Shown: positions 53,724 to 62,914, counted from the first letter of the stretch. The stretch: 64,000 nt of DNA from a bacterium BRH_c32 (GCA_001516025.1 LOEU01000004.1:164700-228699), one strand, 5' to 3'. The notes: a model not told the origin generated them from the letters alone. Numbers and translations: made by a program.

Positions 53724-55475
53724 TTATTTAAGAAACAATGATTTCTTTGTTGATACAAATTGACCGGCTTTTAATTGATATAAATAAACTCCAGAAGATA
53801 GTGAAGAATGTAGAGCTGAGAACGAAGAGCGATAACTGCCAGCAGGCATAAATCCATCAACAAGTGTTGCAACTTCTTTCCCCAAAAAATCAAATACTTT
53901 CAGAGTTACATGACCAGCAATTGATAAATGAAATCCAATTACAGTTTCGGGATTGAATGGATTAGGATAATTTTGATCAAGCGAAAAATCAATCGGCAAC
54001 AAAGATGAATTCTCTTCTCTAACATCTGTAGGGCTTGTAACTAGAAATTGCCCCATCATTCCATCATCTTCGTGAGTAAGCAAATGACAATGATACATAA
54101 AGGGAACGGTTGAGTTAGCAAAGTCTTCAAATTTTGTAATGAATCTTACGGTTTCCATCGGCTCAACTAAAACAACATCTTTTCTTCCGCGTTCGTTAAG
54201 GGGCACTTGATTGCCATTTCTATCAAGCAAATAAAATTGAACATCGTGAATATGAAAAGGGTGCGCGATTAATGTTTGATTTCTAAGTTCCCATATTTCA
54301 GTATTATTCAATGGTATGTTGTAATTGATTATATCCATTGAGAAAGAAGTTCCATTAATTACAAACGGACCCGCAGCGCTCATCATACCACCGATTGAGG
54401 TAAATGTTAATACGCGTGTAACATTAGCAGTTGAAACAGGAAAAGAAGAGTTAGAAATTAAAGTTGAGGGAATAATAGTAATTGGATTCAGTGTTGGTGC
54501 AATTACATCAATTTTTAGAATATTAAAATTAGCACCGTTTAATTTATTGTTTGAATAATCGGGCAAGCTGCCGCCCATACCCACAGAATTGGAGCCAATA
54601 ATTCCGGTTGGTAATTCAGAAGCATAACTCATAAGGTAAGTTGATTGCCCTTGCATAGATTTAAAATCAACTAATATTTCTGCACGTTCACCGGGAGCCA
54701 AACGAAGGCGTGTTAATAGAACCGGTGCGTTTAACAAACCACCGTCGCCACCAATTTGGTAGAAAGATTTATTCCCGAAAAAACCAAAATTATAAGTTCT
54801 TTCTGTAGAACCGTTAAGTAAGCGAAGACGAACAATTTGAGTCGGGACTTGTAAGTAAGGGTTTTTTGTGCCGTTAACGAGAAGAACAGAATCGAGCTCA
54901 GAGCGCACAATAAATTGTTTTGCCAAATCGAAAGCTCTTGATTGAACAACAATTGGAAAATCATCAACACCATATTTGCGGGGAAGCTTTAGCGTGGCTT
55001 CTTGTTCATCTCTAACAATGATAAATCCGGCAACACCTTTGGTAACATGTTCAGCTGTTTTTTTATGCAAGTGGGGGTGATACCAATAAGTAGCTGCGTT
55101 GTCCAAAACATTAAATTGCGGACTCCATGTAGTTCCAGGTAAAATTACTGTATGAGGGCCACCATCATTTTGAGGAGCTACATGCATTCCATGCCAATGA
55201 ATTGTAGTTGTATCTGTTAAATTGTTCTTCACATTCATTTGAACTTGTGCCCCTTTTTTTAGTATCAAAGTAGGCCCAAGTAAACTGCCATTAACTCCCA
55301 TAGTTTTCGTTTGAAAACCGGGATAAAAACTAACAGAACCGTTTTGTATTGCGAGATTGAAGTTGTTTCCGCTTAATGTATCCGGAATAGGCAGTTTATT
55401 TTGAGCGTTAATGCTATATGAGGTTAAAAAATATATAGCAGAGATACTTAAAAAAAGATGTATGGACTTGCTCAT
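53724..55475 (-). CDS. Multicopper oxidase with T9SS-type sorting tail
   Basis: Secreted three-domain copper oxidase (CueO/laccase type) of 583 residues, with signal peptide 1-24. All four copper motifs are intact: TTIHWHGMHV, YWYHPHLHK, AHPFHIHDVQFYL and MYHCHLLTHEDDGMM, the last giving a Met axial ligand to the type 1 copper. From about residue 500 a sorting domain begins NYPNPFNPETVI. Such enzymes oxidise Cu(I) to the less toxic Cu(II), using O2. Placement with Met-rich proteins and Cus genes supports that role; export to the cell surface by type IX secretion differs from the usual periplasmic CueO. Confidence 0.93.
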   Translation of the reverse strand: MSKSIHLFLSISAIYFLTSYSINAQNKLPIPDTLSGNNFNLAIQNGSVSFYPGFQTKTMGVNGSLLGPTLILKKGAQVQMNVKNNLTDTTTIHWHGMHVAPQNDGGPHTVILPGTTWSPQFNVLDNAATYWYHPHLHKKTAEHVTKGVAGFIIVRDEQEATLKLPRKYGVDDFPIVVQSRAFDLAKQFIVRSELDSVLLVNGTKNPYLQVPTQIVRLRLLNGSTERTYNFGFFGNKSFYQIGGDGGLLNAPVLLTRLRLAPGERAEILVDFKSMQGQSTYLMSYASELPTGIIGSNSVGMGGSLPDYSNNKLNGANFNILKIDVIAPTLNPITIIPSTLISNSSFPVSTANVTRVLTFTSIGGMMSAAGPFVINGTSFSMDIINYNIPLNNTEIWELRNQTLIAHPFHIHDVQFYLLDRNGNQVPLNERGRKDVVLVEPMETVRFITKFEDFANSTVPFMYHCHLLTHEDDGMMGQFLVTSPTDVREENSSLLPIDFSLDQNYPNPFNPETVIGFHLSIAGHVTLKVFDFLGKEVATLVDGFMPAGSYRSSFSALHSSLSSGVYLYQLKAGQFVSTKKSLFLK

Positions 55476-55528
55476 AAGAGATTCCGTTTTATATGAACTT
55501 GCTTGAATAATAGGATTAATTACAAAAT

Positions 55529-55563
55529 AGCAAAGCCCTCTTTTTGTAGAAAAGGACTTTGCT
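55529..55563 (-). terminator. Intrinsic terminator after the Met-rich secreted protein gene
   Basis: Read on minus: AGCAAAGTCCTTTTC and AAAAGAGGGCTTTGCT pair around a short loop (two mismatches), followed by ATTTTG. It lies 16 bases after the stop of the 55579-57114 gene and before the multicopper oxidase gene, so the oxidase likely has its own promoter. Confidence 0.65.
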
Positions 55564-55578
55564 CAAAGATTACTTAGA

Positions 55579-57114
55579 TTATTTCATCAGCACAAATTTT
55601 TTGGTAGCCATAAAAGCACCGGCTGTTAAACGGTAGAAATAAACGCCGGAAGAGAGTGAGGAGTTAACCGATGAAAATGCAGTGCTATAGCTTCCAGCTT
55701 GTTTGAATTCATCTACAAGAGTTGCAACTTCACTTCCAAGAATATCAAACACTTTGAGAGTAACATGACTACTTACCGGAATCTGGTAACTAATAACAGT
55801 ACTTGGATTGAACGGATTAGGATAATTTTGTTCGAGAGAATAACCGGACGGAAGAGCCGCATTTTCTTTAACGGCAGTTACTTTATCGGAAGTTAATATA
55901 TAGAAACTGGCAATCTGACTGTTTGAAAAAGTAATTGTGTTAGCAGATTGATTAATTACTGCATTAGAAATTGTGATCCATTGGTTAGTCTGGTTATTCC
56001 AATATTTTACTTTCAAGCTATTTTTATCTATGTGGTAAGCTTGAATTTGTTTATCATCGAAATGGAATTGAATATTTGCGTTAGCGCCAAAATTCATCAT
56101 ACCACCACAACCGCCATTCTGCATCATTCCATTGGAACCGTTTGAGCTGAACACTCCCATTTCGTAACCCTTGAATATATTTTGTCCTTTGCCGTTTGAC
56201 ATATTAAAGGGATTCAATTCGAGCATTCTTGCAAACATGGAATCAGACATCATACTGCCGCCCATATTCCAGCCGCTGCCCATCATCATAAAATCTTTTT
56301 CATCAAATGGATTTGTGATTTTATCGTTTGAATTATTTTTGCGCATCCAGCCGCCGCCGAAATAATTACCGACTAATGAGGAATCTCTCCAAACTTTACC
56401 GTTTATTTGATAAACAATAACAACGTTTAAGCCGTTTGTAGTTTGCAATTTTCCGCCGACAATTGTAATGTTATCGCCGTTGTTAGGTCTCTTTACGCTG
56501 CTGCTTGATTCATACCACCAAGGGCCAAGATTCAAATAGTAATCCGGCTTGCCATCTTTGTTTTCATCCAGATAATATTGACTCATAAAATAAGTTGTAT
56601 CGACAAGAACTATTCCGGATAATGTTACAGTTTGCGGTTTTGTTCCGCTTACACCAAAAGCATAACCGCTGCAATTACCAGCGTGCTGACCCATCATGTG
56701 GGTATTGTTGCCGAAATCGTTCCACATAGGATCGAATGGGTCTCTCCACAACAATCCATTAAGCTTATAAACAATAATCATTGTTAAGCCATTCATATTC
56801 ATTAAGCTTGGCATCTTACCGCCTTGAATTGTTATCTGGTCTCCGGTCTTTGGTCTAATTGCTGTAGAATTATCAGGAGAATACCAAACAGGTCCGAAGT
56901 TCAAATAATAATCCGCTTTTCCATCATTGTTTACATCGATAGAATAAAGAGGCATTGGTAAAGAGGAATCGACTGTTACTTTACCGGTAAGAGTGATTTG
57001 AGTTAATGAATCGGGAAACATAAATCCCATTCCGCCGCTTCTCATGCCCTGAGCAGAAAGAGAGATGACAGATAAAAACATTAGCACGAATAATTTATAT
57101 ATATTTTGTTTCAA
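55579..57114 (-). CDS. Met-rich secreted protein with two internal repeats and T9SS-type sorting tail
   Basis: 511 residues; signal peptide 1-22 (ending LSAQ). Two copies of a domain of about 110 residues (about 38-135 and 160-262) share DVNNDGKADYYLNFGP / DENKDGKPDYYLNLGP, GDQITIQGGK / GDNITIVGGK and LNGLLWRD / INGKVWRD. A Met/Gly/Asn-rich stretch follows (about 275-345: MMMGSGWNMGGSMM, NGMMQNGGCGGMMN). The last 85 residues are a sorting domain starting NYPNPFNPSTVI. The Met clusters fit Cu(I) or Ag(I) binding at the cell surface. No named family is known to me for the repeat domain. Confidence 0.75.
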   Translation of the reverse strand: MKQNIYKLFVLMFLSVISLSAQGMRSGGMGFMFPDSLTQITLTGKVTVDSSLPMPLYSIDVNNDGKADYYLNFGPVWYSPDNSTAIRPKTGDQITIQGGKMPSLMNMNGLTMIIVYKLNGLLWRDPFDPMWNDFGNNTHMMGQHAGNCSGYAFGVSGTKPQTVTLSGIVLVDTTYFMSQYYLDENKDGKPDYYLNLGPWWYESSSSVKRPNNGDNITIVGGKLQTTNGLNVVIVYQINGKVWRDSSLVGNYFGGGWMRKNNSNDKITNPFDEKDFMMMGSGWNMGGSMMSDSMFARMLELNPFNMSNGKGQNIFKGYEMGVFSSNGSNGMMQNGGCGGMMNFGANANIQFHFDDKQIQAYHIDKNSLKVKYWNNQTNQWITISNAVINQSANTITFSNSQIASFYILTSDKVTAVKENAALPSGYSLEQNYPNPFNPSTVISYQIPVSSHVTLKVFDILGSEVATLVDEFKQAGSYSTAFSSVNSSLSSGVYFYRLTAGAFMATKKFVLMK

Positions 57115-57171
57115 GGAACCTCCGAGAGATATTTATATTGTTTGAAACTACTAATTGTAATTAGATGAAAT

Positions 57172-57194
57172 AAGATGAGATTTAGATTCATCTT
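57172..57194 (-). terminator. Hairpin after the DUF2231-like gene
   Basis: On minus, AAGATGA and TCATCTT form a perfect 7-bp stem with a 9-base loop, followed by ATTTCATC. It lies 23 bases after the stop of the 57217-57807 gene. Modest stem, so a weak call. Confidence 0.4.
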
Positions 57195-57216
57195 TCCCTT
57201 TTGTCTGAAAAATAAT

Positions 57217-57807
57217 TTAATGCGCGATTACACCGCCTAAGTAAGCAGCAGTAAGAATTAATATAAAAGCAATAAGTCCAGGCAGCCATGCATATTTTTT
57301 CAGTTTGTCAACAAACAAAAAGATAGTCCAGATAAAAAAGTTAATGATAAGAGCAAGACCAATGTTTTGGTGTAATTCGACAATCCATTCTTTTGCAGTT
57401 CCGATAAAAGGTTCAGATTGATTTTTCCCGGTAATAAATGCAACGATAGAAAAAAGAAGCGCAATAAGAACTGAAATTAATATTGCAGAATTGTAATTCT
57501 TCCATTTGAAGTTTAGCAATGAAAGAAAAAATGCAAACAGACCAAGAGCGATTGGAAAGTGAACAACTTTATTGTGCAAGTGCTCAAAAATTTGCTCTGC
57601 CGGATTTAACCTTATCGGTTCCTCTTTGATCAATTCCGGTTCATTTTTTTGTTTATATATTATTTTTGAAATGCCGTTAATTGCAATAGTATCTTTACCG
57701 ACTATTGTTAATGTATCCACCTTAACTGTTTTTTCTTTTTTGTGATCTTTGCCTCCATGAGGAAATACGACGGTGGCAAGTAACAATAAACAAATAAATG
57801 TTTTCAT
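57217..57807 (-). CDS. DUF2231-like membrane protein with His-rich N-terminus
   Basis: 196 residues. Signal-like segment then a His/Lys-rich stretch (FPHGGKDHKKEK), a beta-like exported part, and four membrane helices from about residue 80. LHNKVVHFPIALGLFAFFL and ITGKNQSEPF match the DUF2231 pattern, where the first helix carries a conserved His. DUF2231 proteins often accompany copper or haem proteins. The His cluster could bind copper outside the membrane. Gene order puts it between the barrel protein and the Met-rich secreted protein. Confidence 0.6.
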   Translation of the reverse strand: MKTFICLLLLATVVFPHGGKDHKKEKTVKVDTLTIVGKDTIAINGISKIIYKQKNEPELIKEEPIRLNPAEQIFEHLHNKVVHFPIALGLFAFFLSLLNFKWKNYNSAILISVLIALLFSIVAFITGKNQSEPFIGTAKEWIVELHQNIGLALIINFFIWTIFLFVDKLKKYAWLPGLIAFILILTAAYLGGVIAH

Positions 57808-57921
57808 AACCGTTTCCTATTCTGTTTAATGAGCCGGATAGCTGCTCTTTTTGTTAATAAGTCAGCTTCACTTTATAGGGAATTAATTATTAATATTTTC
57901 TCGACCTATTAGTATTTCCGG

Positions 57922-58737
57922 CTAAAGTTTAAATCTTGCACCAATGCTTGTTGTAAAATCCGGCATAAGATTACCCAAGCCGGCAGAACCTATGAATGAA
58001 AGAATAATCGTTTCATTTAACCTATAATTGGCACCGAGTGATATTTGCTGCGGGGCGTTATAGTCATCCAATATTTTTGTATAACCGCTGTAATATAAGA
58101 GGAGCGAATATTCACCGTAATTAAAAAACTTACCAATACCAATTCCATATGTGAAAGGATTTTTATAAGTAATTCCATCCGGATCACCGATGTCGAGATA
58201 GCCAAGATCAACAACGCCGATAAAACTACCAAAACTTTTACGTGCGGAAATAGATCCACCGTAATCTAAAACACCGGTTCCAAAATTAAGCATTGATGAA
58301 GCTGTTGGTATTTTCACTTGAGCGTTGAGATAAACTTCCAAATCATTTTCAAAGTCTGAATAAATTTCATAATCAAAGTATCCGTATAAATCACCTATCC
58401 CAAAATTCATATTATTTTGTATAGTTGTAGAAGATGTGTTATTTGTCCCGGAAGGAACCATCATTCCATTGGATTGGCTTACGCTATTTCCGTTATTATT
58501 TACAAATGGAATTGAAGCAGTAATTCCAAAACCATCTCCTTGATAACGGACGCTTCCATATACTGAAAATATTCGTGTGTAGGAATCTGATAGAAATTGT
58601 CCTCCGCTTAACTGAACACTTGAGCTTAAATACCAGCCGGTTTGAGAATAGATATTTGCAGTGAACAAGAGAGAGAGAAAGAGGAAACCAGCAATAGCCG
58701 GTTTCCTAAAATTCACTTTATGAATTATGCTTTTCAT
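57922..58737 (-). CDS. Predicted outer-membrane beta-barrel protein of the copper cluster
   Basis: 271 residues; signal peptide to about 31 (ending NIYSQ). The mature part has many amphipathic strands (SSVQLSGGQFLSDSYTRIFSV, GISARKSFGSF-like, LSFIGSAGLGNLMPDF) and ends in GARFKL, a typical last strand of an outer-membrane barrel. It resembles proteins annotated as phenol-pathway or 'transporter' barrels. Its ATG overlaps the stop of the Met-rich gene in ATGA. Possible job: passage or sensing of copper. Confidence 0.6.
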   Translation of the reverse strand: MKSIIHKVNFRKPAIAGFLFLSLLFTANIYSQTGWYLSSSVQLSGGQFLSDSYTRIFSVYGSVRYQGDGFGITASIPFVNNNGNSVSQSNGMMVPSGTNNTSSTTIQNNMNFGIGDLYGYFDYEIYSDFENDLEVYLNAQVKIPTASSMLNFGTGVLDYGGSISARKSFGSFIGVVDLGYLDIGDPDGITYKNPFTYGIGIGKFFNYGEYSLLLYYSGYTKILDDYNAPQQISLGANYRLNETIILSFIGSAGLGNLMPDFTTSIGARFKL

Positions 58738-59228
58738 TTACCATTACCTTTTTGTTGAATGCTTTCCATATTATTCAACATTCCTCTGTATTCTTTCATC
58801 ATAGTTTTCATATTGTCCATCATGCCATTCATATGATCTTTCGTGCCTTCGCCATTCATCAAGTTTTTATCGCCCATCATTTTATTCATTTGGTCGAGAA
58901 CGCCTTGCATATCTTTCCCCATCTGGTTCATACCTTGCATCATGTTCATCATGCCGTTGTTCATATTCATTTGCCCCATATCGTGATTTTGCATCTGGTT
59001 ATTCATCATGTTCATCATTTGATTGCTCTTGTCCATCATTTGACCCATTTGAGTCATCATGCCTTGCATGTTTTGCATCATTGAACCAGATTGATTTTGC
59101 ATCATCGTATTACCGGTATTTCCACTGCCATGATGCTGATCGTGCTGAGCAGAAATAATTCCCGTAAACATTATTAATATTACCGCGCTTAATAAAAAGC
59201 GCATTCGATTTGATTTTACTACTTTCAT
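58734..59228 (-). CDS. Met-rich exported protein, probable Cu/Ag chelator
   Basis: 164 residues; signal peptide to about 27 (ending ISAQ), then HDQHHG and a long Met/Asn/Gln-rich run with repeated MMNMM, MMQ and MGQMM groups, and a helical C-terminus (MKTMMKEYRGMLNNME). Over a fifth of the mature residues are Met by eye. Met-rich periplasmic proteins such as PcoE/CopC-type chelators bind Cu(I). Translationally coupled to the barrel gene after it. No enzymatic motif. The His-rich open frame on the other strand is only its shadow. Confidence 0.75.
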   Translation of the reverse strand: MKVVKSNRMRFLLSAVILIMFTGIISAQHDQHHGSGNTGNTMMQNQSGSMMQNMQGMMTQMGQMMDKSNQMMNMMNNQMQNHDMGQMNMNNGMMNMMQGMNQMGKDMQGVLDQMNKMMGDKNLMNGEGTKDHMNGMMDNMKTMMKEYRGMLNNMESIQQKGNGK

Positions 59229-59321
59229 TGTGTTTCTCCTATATGTTATTTATTGTTATTAATACACCACTATTAGGAATGGTGAGTTGTAGAATATTCT
59301 CCGCCATTTCCTCCACTATTA

Positions 59322-59732
59322 TTATGATACCTTTTTTAATCCGCCATACTTTGCATTTATTGTTTTTACTATTTCTTCTTCTTGAGTTTTCTTCGTTACC
59401 AATTCTCTAATCAAATTTCTTTCAGTAACAGCATACTTGCATTTGCAAATTGTGAGAGTTTCACCGCTGCAATCTCCGCATGTGCAGATAAATTTAGATG
59501 AGATTCTTCCTACATTGCTTTCAATTTCCGGTGTTGATTTTGTCTCACGTGTCTTTTGAACAATTGGATCGTGATTGTGAGGAATGAATTCTTCAGCTAT
59601 TCCAAATACCAAAATCAGACCGAATAGCAATGAAAGAGCAATCCAAAATGTTTTCATCTGAAGAATAATCCATATTGGACTTTTTCCTCTTAATGAATCA
59701 TTATTTTTATTCATGCTCGAAATCTTTTTCAT
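59322..59732 (-). CDS. CcmH/NrfF-like membrane-anchored protein with Cys cluster
   Basis: 136 residues; one membrane anchor (about 28-46) and an exported domain with KFICTCGDCSGETLTICKC, then NLIRELVTKKTQEEEIV and AKYGG. The order Cys-x-Cys, helix, 'eeIv...yG' is that of CcmH, which handles apocytochrome thiols in cytochrome c maturation, but the Cys count (four or five) is higher than in CcmH and may bind metal. Neighbours are metal-binding proteins, so either role is possible. Confidence 0.6.
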   Translation of the reverse strand: MKKISSMNKNNDSLRGKSPIWIILQMKTFWIALSLLFGLILVFGIAEEFIPHNHDPIVQKTRETKSTPEIESNVGRISSKFICTCGDCSGETLTICKCKYAVTERNLIRELVTKKTQEEEIVKTINAKYGGLKKVS

Positions 59733-59768
59733 AACTTGCTCGTAAATAAATTTATCGAGAATTGTTAA

Positions 59769-60155
59769 TTACTTTTTCTTGAAAGGAACTGGTTTCTCTT
59801 TCACTTTTAATCCGGCATCTTTTAAATTTTGCCTTGCTCTTTCAAGAGTAACTTCGCTCAATGGCATTTTGCAAATAGGGCATCTACCAGGGGTATCGGA
59901 AATTACATTCCAATCCATCTGATCTTGAAAAACTTTTCCATCTTTGTTTTTATCAATTGCTTTTAAATCGATAACTCCTTTGCGGATAACACTTGAATCG
60001 GCAACTTCAGTCATCTTAACTTCTTTTATATCGTGCTTATGTTTAGGCATTTCTGCTGACTTTATTTCTTGTGCTTTTATTAAATGACCGAACATTAGAA
60101 GAAAAGAAAAGCATACCAGAAACAAATATTTAATTTTTGACAGATTCTTTTTCAC
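59769..60155 (-). CDS. Exported small protein with degenerate heavy-metal-binding motif
   Basis: 128 residues starting at GTG, with AAGGAG well placed before it; signal peptide 1-28. A His-rich piece (MPKHKHD) and an EF-hand-like DKNKDGKV precede DMDWNVISDTPGRCPICKMPL. That last part matches the 'CPMHPeV.sd.PGkCP.CGM.L' metal-binding domain of CusB proteins, but the first Cys and His of the motif are changed (QMDWN), leaving only the CPIC pair. It is directly downstream of such a CusB gene. Confidence 0.65.
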   Translation of the reverse strand: MKKNLSKIKYLFLVCFSFLLMFGHLIKAQEIKSAEMPKHKHDIKEVKMTEVADSSVIRKGVIDLKAIDKNKDGKVFQDQMDWNVISDTPGRCPICKMPLSEVTLERARQNLKDAGLKVKEKPVPFKKK

Positions 60156-60199
60156 TGTGTTTCTCCTTTTTAGATTATAATTATTTTTTTAGAATATTA

Positions 60200-61477
60200 T
60201 TACATCTTCATTCCTTCCATACCATCGGAAGATTTCTTTTTCGGAGGCTGAGTAGTTCCACCATGCTGATGACCGGTTGGCATTCCGGTTTTAAGCTGAC
60301 TTTCGGAATCTATTAAGAATCCGCCCGTTGCGGCAATTTCATCACCTTCGTTTAATCCGGAAAGGATTTGATATTTATCTCCAAAGCGATTACCAATTTG
60401 AACGGTGCGAGCTTCAAACATTCCATCTCCGGCTTTTGCCCATACAACAGTTCTTTTACCAGCTATAATAACCGCATCAGTAGGAACAAGTAATCCTTGA
60501 CCACCGGCACTGTTGAAGATTGTTTCACCATACATTTGTGGTTTAAGTTTACTACCAAGGCTTGCAAATTCACTTCTTACTTTTACAGTTCGTGTTTGAG
60601 AATTGACAACAGGATAAATGAAAGTAACTCTGCCGTTAAATTCTTCTCCGGGATAAGCACGAAGATGAAGTTTAACGGGACTTCCTACTTTTACATTAGA
60701 TAAATTATTTTCATACACTTCCGCTATATTCCATAGAGTTGAAAGTTCTGCGACATCATAAATTGCCGTACCTTCATTTACATATACACCTTCTTGAACT
60801 TTCTTCTCAATTACAGTTCCGCTAAATGGGGAGAAGTAAGTGAGTGTAAGATTTATTTCCCTAGTCTTTTCAAGCGTTTGAATTTGATCTGAAGTAAGCC
60901 CAAAGATTTCCAACTTCTTTTTTGAAGCTTTCAAAAGAGAATTTGAGTTTGATGAATTGTTCAGAGCAATTAAATATTCATTCTGAGCTTGAACCAAATC
61001 CGGACTGTATATTTCAAACAAAGGCTGACCTTTTTTGATATAGTCACCGGTTTTATCAACCAACAGTTTTTCAATTCTTCCGTTAAACCGTGCTGAAATT
61101 GTTTTTCGATAATTCTCAACAAAATCCAGGTAGCTATAAGCAGTAACTTGTTCTTGAAGATTTTCTTTCTTAACAACTACAGTTGATACGTTTGCAAGAA
61201 CTTGTTTCTTACCGCTTAGCGTAACCATATTTGCCATGTCTTTATCGTTTACAGCTTCCAGTTTTTCATCGGCGACTTTTTTAATTAGATCCATACCGCA
61301 AATGGGGCAAGAACCAGGTTTATCCATGTGAACTTGCGGGTGCATAGTGCATGTCCAATAACCATCTTGTTTTACAACTTCATGTTCATGTTTTCCGCTT
61401 TCCTCCGATTTTGAGCAACCGGAAACAATAAGAGCAATTGCAATCAGTGGAATGAATAGATGTCTAAATATTTTCAT
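60200..61477 (-). CDS. cusB: CusB-type RND periplasmic adaptor with N-terminal heavy-metal-binding domain
   Basis: 425-residue lipoprotein (lipobox VSGC). Residues about 34-62 form a metal-binding domain: YWTCTMHPQVHMDKPGSCPICGMDLI. Then come the membrane-fusion domains: FNGRIEKLLVDKTGDYIKKGQ, hairpin helices, SPFSGTVIEKKVQEGVYVNEG, and RTVKVRSEF. The tail is His/Gly-rich (GHQHGGTT). ATG at 61477 has AGAGGAAC before it and starts the signal peptide; an earlier start at 61513 adds 12 residues. It carries Cu(I)/Ag(I) to the CusA pump; the extra domain may receive metal from chaperones. Confidence 0.92.
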   Translation of the reverse strand: MKIFRHLFIPLIAIALIVSGCSKSEESGKHEHEVVKQDGYWTCTMHPQVHMDKPGSCPICGMDLIKKVADEKLEAVNDKDMANMVTLSGKKQVLANVSTVVVKKENLQEQVTAYSYLDFVENYRKTISARFNGRIEKLLVDKTGDYIKKGQPLFEIYSPDLVQAQNEYLIALNNSSNSNSLLKASKKKLEIFGLTSDQIQTLEKTREINLTLTYFSPFSGTVIEKKVQEGVYVNEGTAIYDVAELSTLWNIAEVYENNLSNVKVGSPVKLHLRAYPGEEFNGRVTFIYPVVNSQTRTVKVRSEFASLGSKLKPQMYGETIFNSAGGQGLLVPTDAVIIAGKRTVVWAKAGDGMFEARTVQIGNRFGDKYQILSGLNEGDEIAATGGFLIDSESQLKTGMPTGHQHGGTTQPPKKKSSDGMEGMKM

Positions 61478-61521
61478 TTTTGTTCCTCTATTTATACTTA
61501 TAATATTTTTCATTATATCAC

Positions 61522-62841
61522 CTAAAACTTTTTGATAGTTGTTCCGACCATCATTTCAATCTCGGCAAGAGACATTTGAGTATCGGCTTTTGACATATAA
61601 TAATTCATCTGCTGCATCAATAACATCCGGTAAGAATCTATAACGGTTGTAACGCCGGTTCTGTTATTCTGATAAGCAGATACTTGTGATTCGGCAGCTT
61701 TAGTATAAAGCGGAATAACTTTTTCGTTGTATAGTTTTGTAAGATCTAGGGCTGTGTTATATTTAACGAGCGCCGCTTTCAACTGTGAAGTCATCTCTCT
61801 CTGCATGTCGTTCTTTTCATATTCAATACTGCTAATACCGGCATACAGTTCTTGTTCCTTTGCTTTGTATTTATTTATTGACCATGGGGCAAAAGGAAGA
61901 TTGATTGAGAACATAAGTGAATACATTGTTTCTGTTTTAGGATTAAGCATTGAAAGATCACTTTTAGAAGTTAAGATCATTCCTTGCGGCATTCTCATAA
62001 ACATACCTTGGACCATTAAATCGGGGATAAGCTCTCGGTTGTTTGCATCAATCATTGCTTTATTCATCTCGATCATGTTACCCATTTTTTTAAGGTTTGG
62101 ATTTGAATATCCAAGAACCTCTTCTAATTTCGATTGCCCTGAATTAAGAGTTTCAACAGAAAAATCCGAGACAGCAAAAACTCCTTTTGAATCAAGATTT
62201 CTTCCTAAAAGTTTATTGAGTTTATATATCTCTGCTTCTTTTTGTTTTTCTAAAATCAAAAGCTGAGTTTCGTTTGATGAAATTTCGCTTTGAAGCGTAA
62301 GAAGATCCGCTTGATTTATTTTGTTTGTATAGTATGAAGATTCAACGGATTTTATTACATCATTTATGAGAATAATATTTTTATTCTGAACTTCGATTTT
62401 TTTATCAATCAACCAAAGTGTGTAATAAGACATTTTAACAGCTGCGGTAAGATTAACTTTATAAGATTCATAATTGTTCCCCTCTACCAAAGTATTTTTT
62501 CGCTCAACCTCTGCCATTGCGTTTAGCTTTCCTCCTAGAGGAAACATTTGCGAAAACGCAATGTTATTAGAGTTGGATTGATTAAGAACATCAATTGAAT
62601 TTGTAGGCACTTGAGAGAATTCAACAGATAGATTAGGAGCCGGTAGTGTATTGATTGACTCGGCTCTTCTTTCAGAAGCCGTAATTTTATACTGCAGCGA
62701 TTTTAACTGAGGATTATTTTTTACAGCTTCTGCTACTAAAGAATCAACAGACTGTGCGTTTATCTTATTCAATGCGAAAAAGAAAAGAGTAACCGCAAAG
62801 ATTGCAGAGAAAAACACAGAGTTACGAAAAGACTTTCTCAT
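61522..62841 (-). CDS. cusC: TolC-family outer membrane efflux protein (CusC type)
   Basis: Outer-membrane channel of the copper pump. From the ATG at 62841 (GGAG 8 bases upstream) it has 439 residues with signal peptide to NAQ; an alternative ATG at 62913, with AGGAGGGAG before it, adds 24 residues (MLSETKF...) encoded by a palindromic repeat. TolC-type repeats are visible: VDSLVAEAVKNNPQLKSLQ and ESQVSAYQNNRTGVTTVIDS. The gene follows cusA with no gap under the longer start. Met pairs (MFMRMPQGM) in a middle segment are unusual for a channel and may reflect copper handling. Confidence 0.9.
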   Translation of the reverse strand: MRKSFRNSVFFSAIFAVTLFFFALNKINAQSVDSLVAEAVKNNPQLKSLQYKITASERRAESINTLPAPNLSVEFSQVPTNSIDVLNQSNSNNIAFSQMFPLGGKLNAMAEVERKNTLVEGNNYESYKVNLTAAVKMSYYTLWLIDKKIEVQNKNIILINDVIKSVESSYYTNKINQADLLTLQSEISSNETQLLILEKQKEAEIYKLNKLLGRNLDSKGVFAVSDFSVETLNSGQSKLEEVLGYSNPNLKKMGNMIEMNKAMIDANNRELIPDLMVQGMFMRMPQGMILTSKSDLSMLNPKTETMYSLMFSINLPFAPWSINKYKAKEQELYAGISSIEYEKNDMQREMTSQLKAALVKYNTALDLTKLYNEKVIPLYTKAAESQVSAYQNNRTGVTTVIDSYRMLLMQQMNYYMSKADTQMSLAEIEMMVGTTIKKF

Positions 62842-62875
62842 TTCTAATTCTCCATTCTGACTTCTCAATTCTAAA

Positions 62876-62913
62876 TTCTTTCCCGCGATGCGGAATTTCG
62901 TTTCACTCAACAT
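62876..62913 (-). repeat. REP-like palindrome at the cusC start
   Basis: Read on minus, ATGTTGAGTGAAACGAAATTC then CGCATCGCGGGAAAG. The frame of ATGTTGAGT, GAAAT, CCG and GCGGGAAA is the same as at the other TolC-family gene (37598-37632), though the two proteins are otherwise only distantly alike. Confidence 0.5.
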
Positions 62914-62914
62914 T

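Noticed and set aside
58752..59084. His-rich open frame on the plus strand opposite the Met-rich gene
   Set aside because: It is the antisense of Met codons (CAT repeats). The minus-strand frame has a signal peptide, ribosome site and operon overlap; this one has none.
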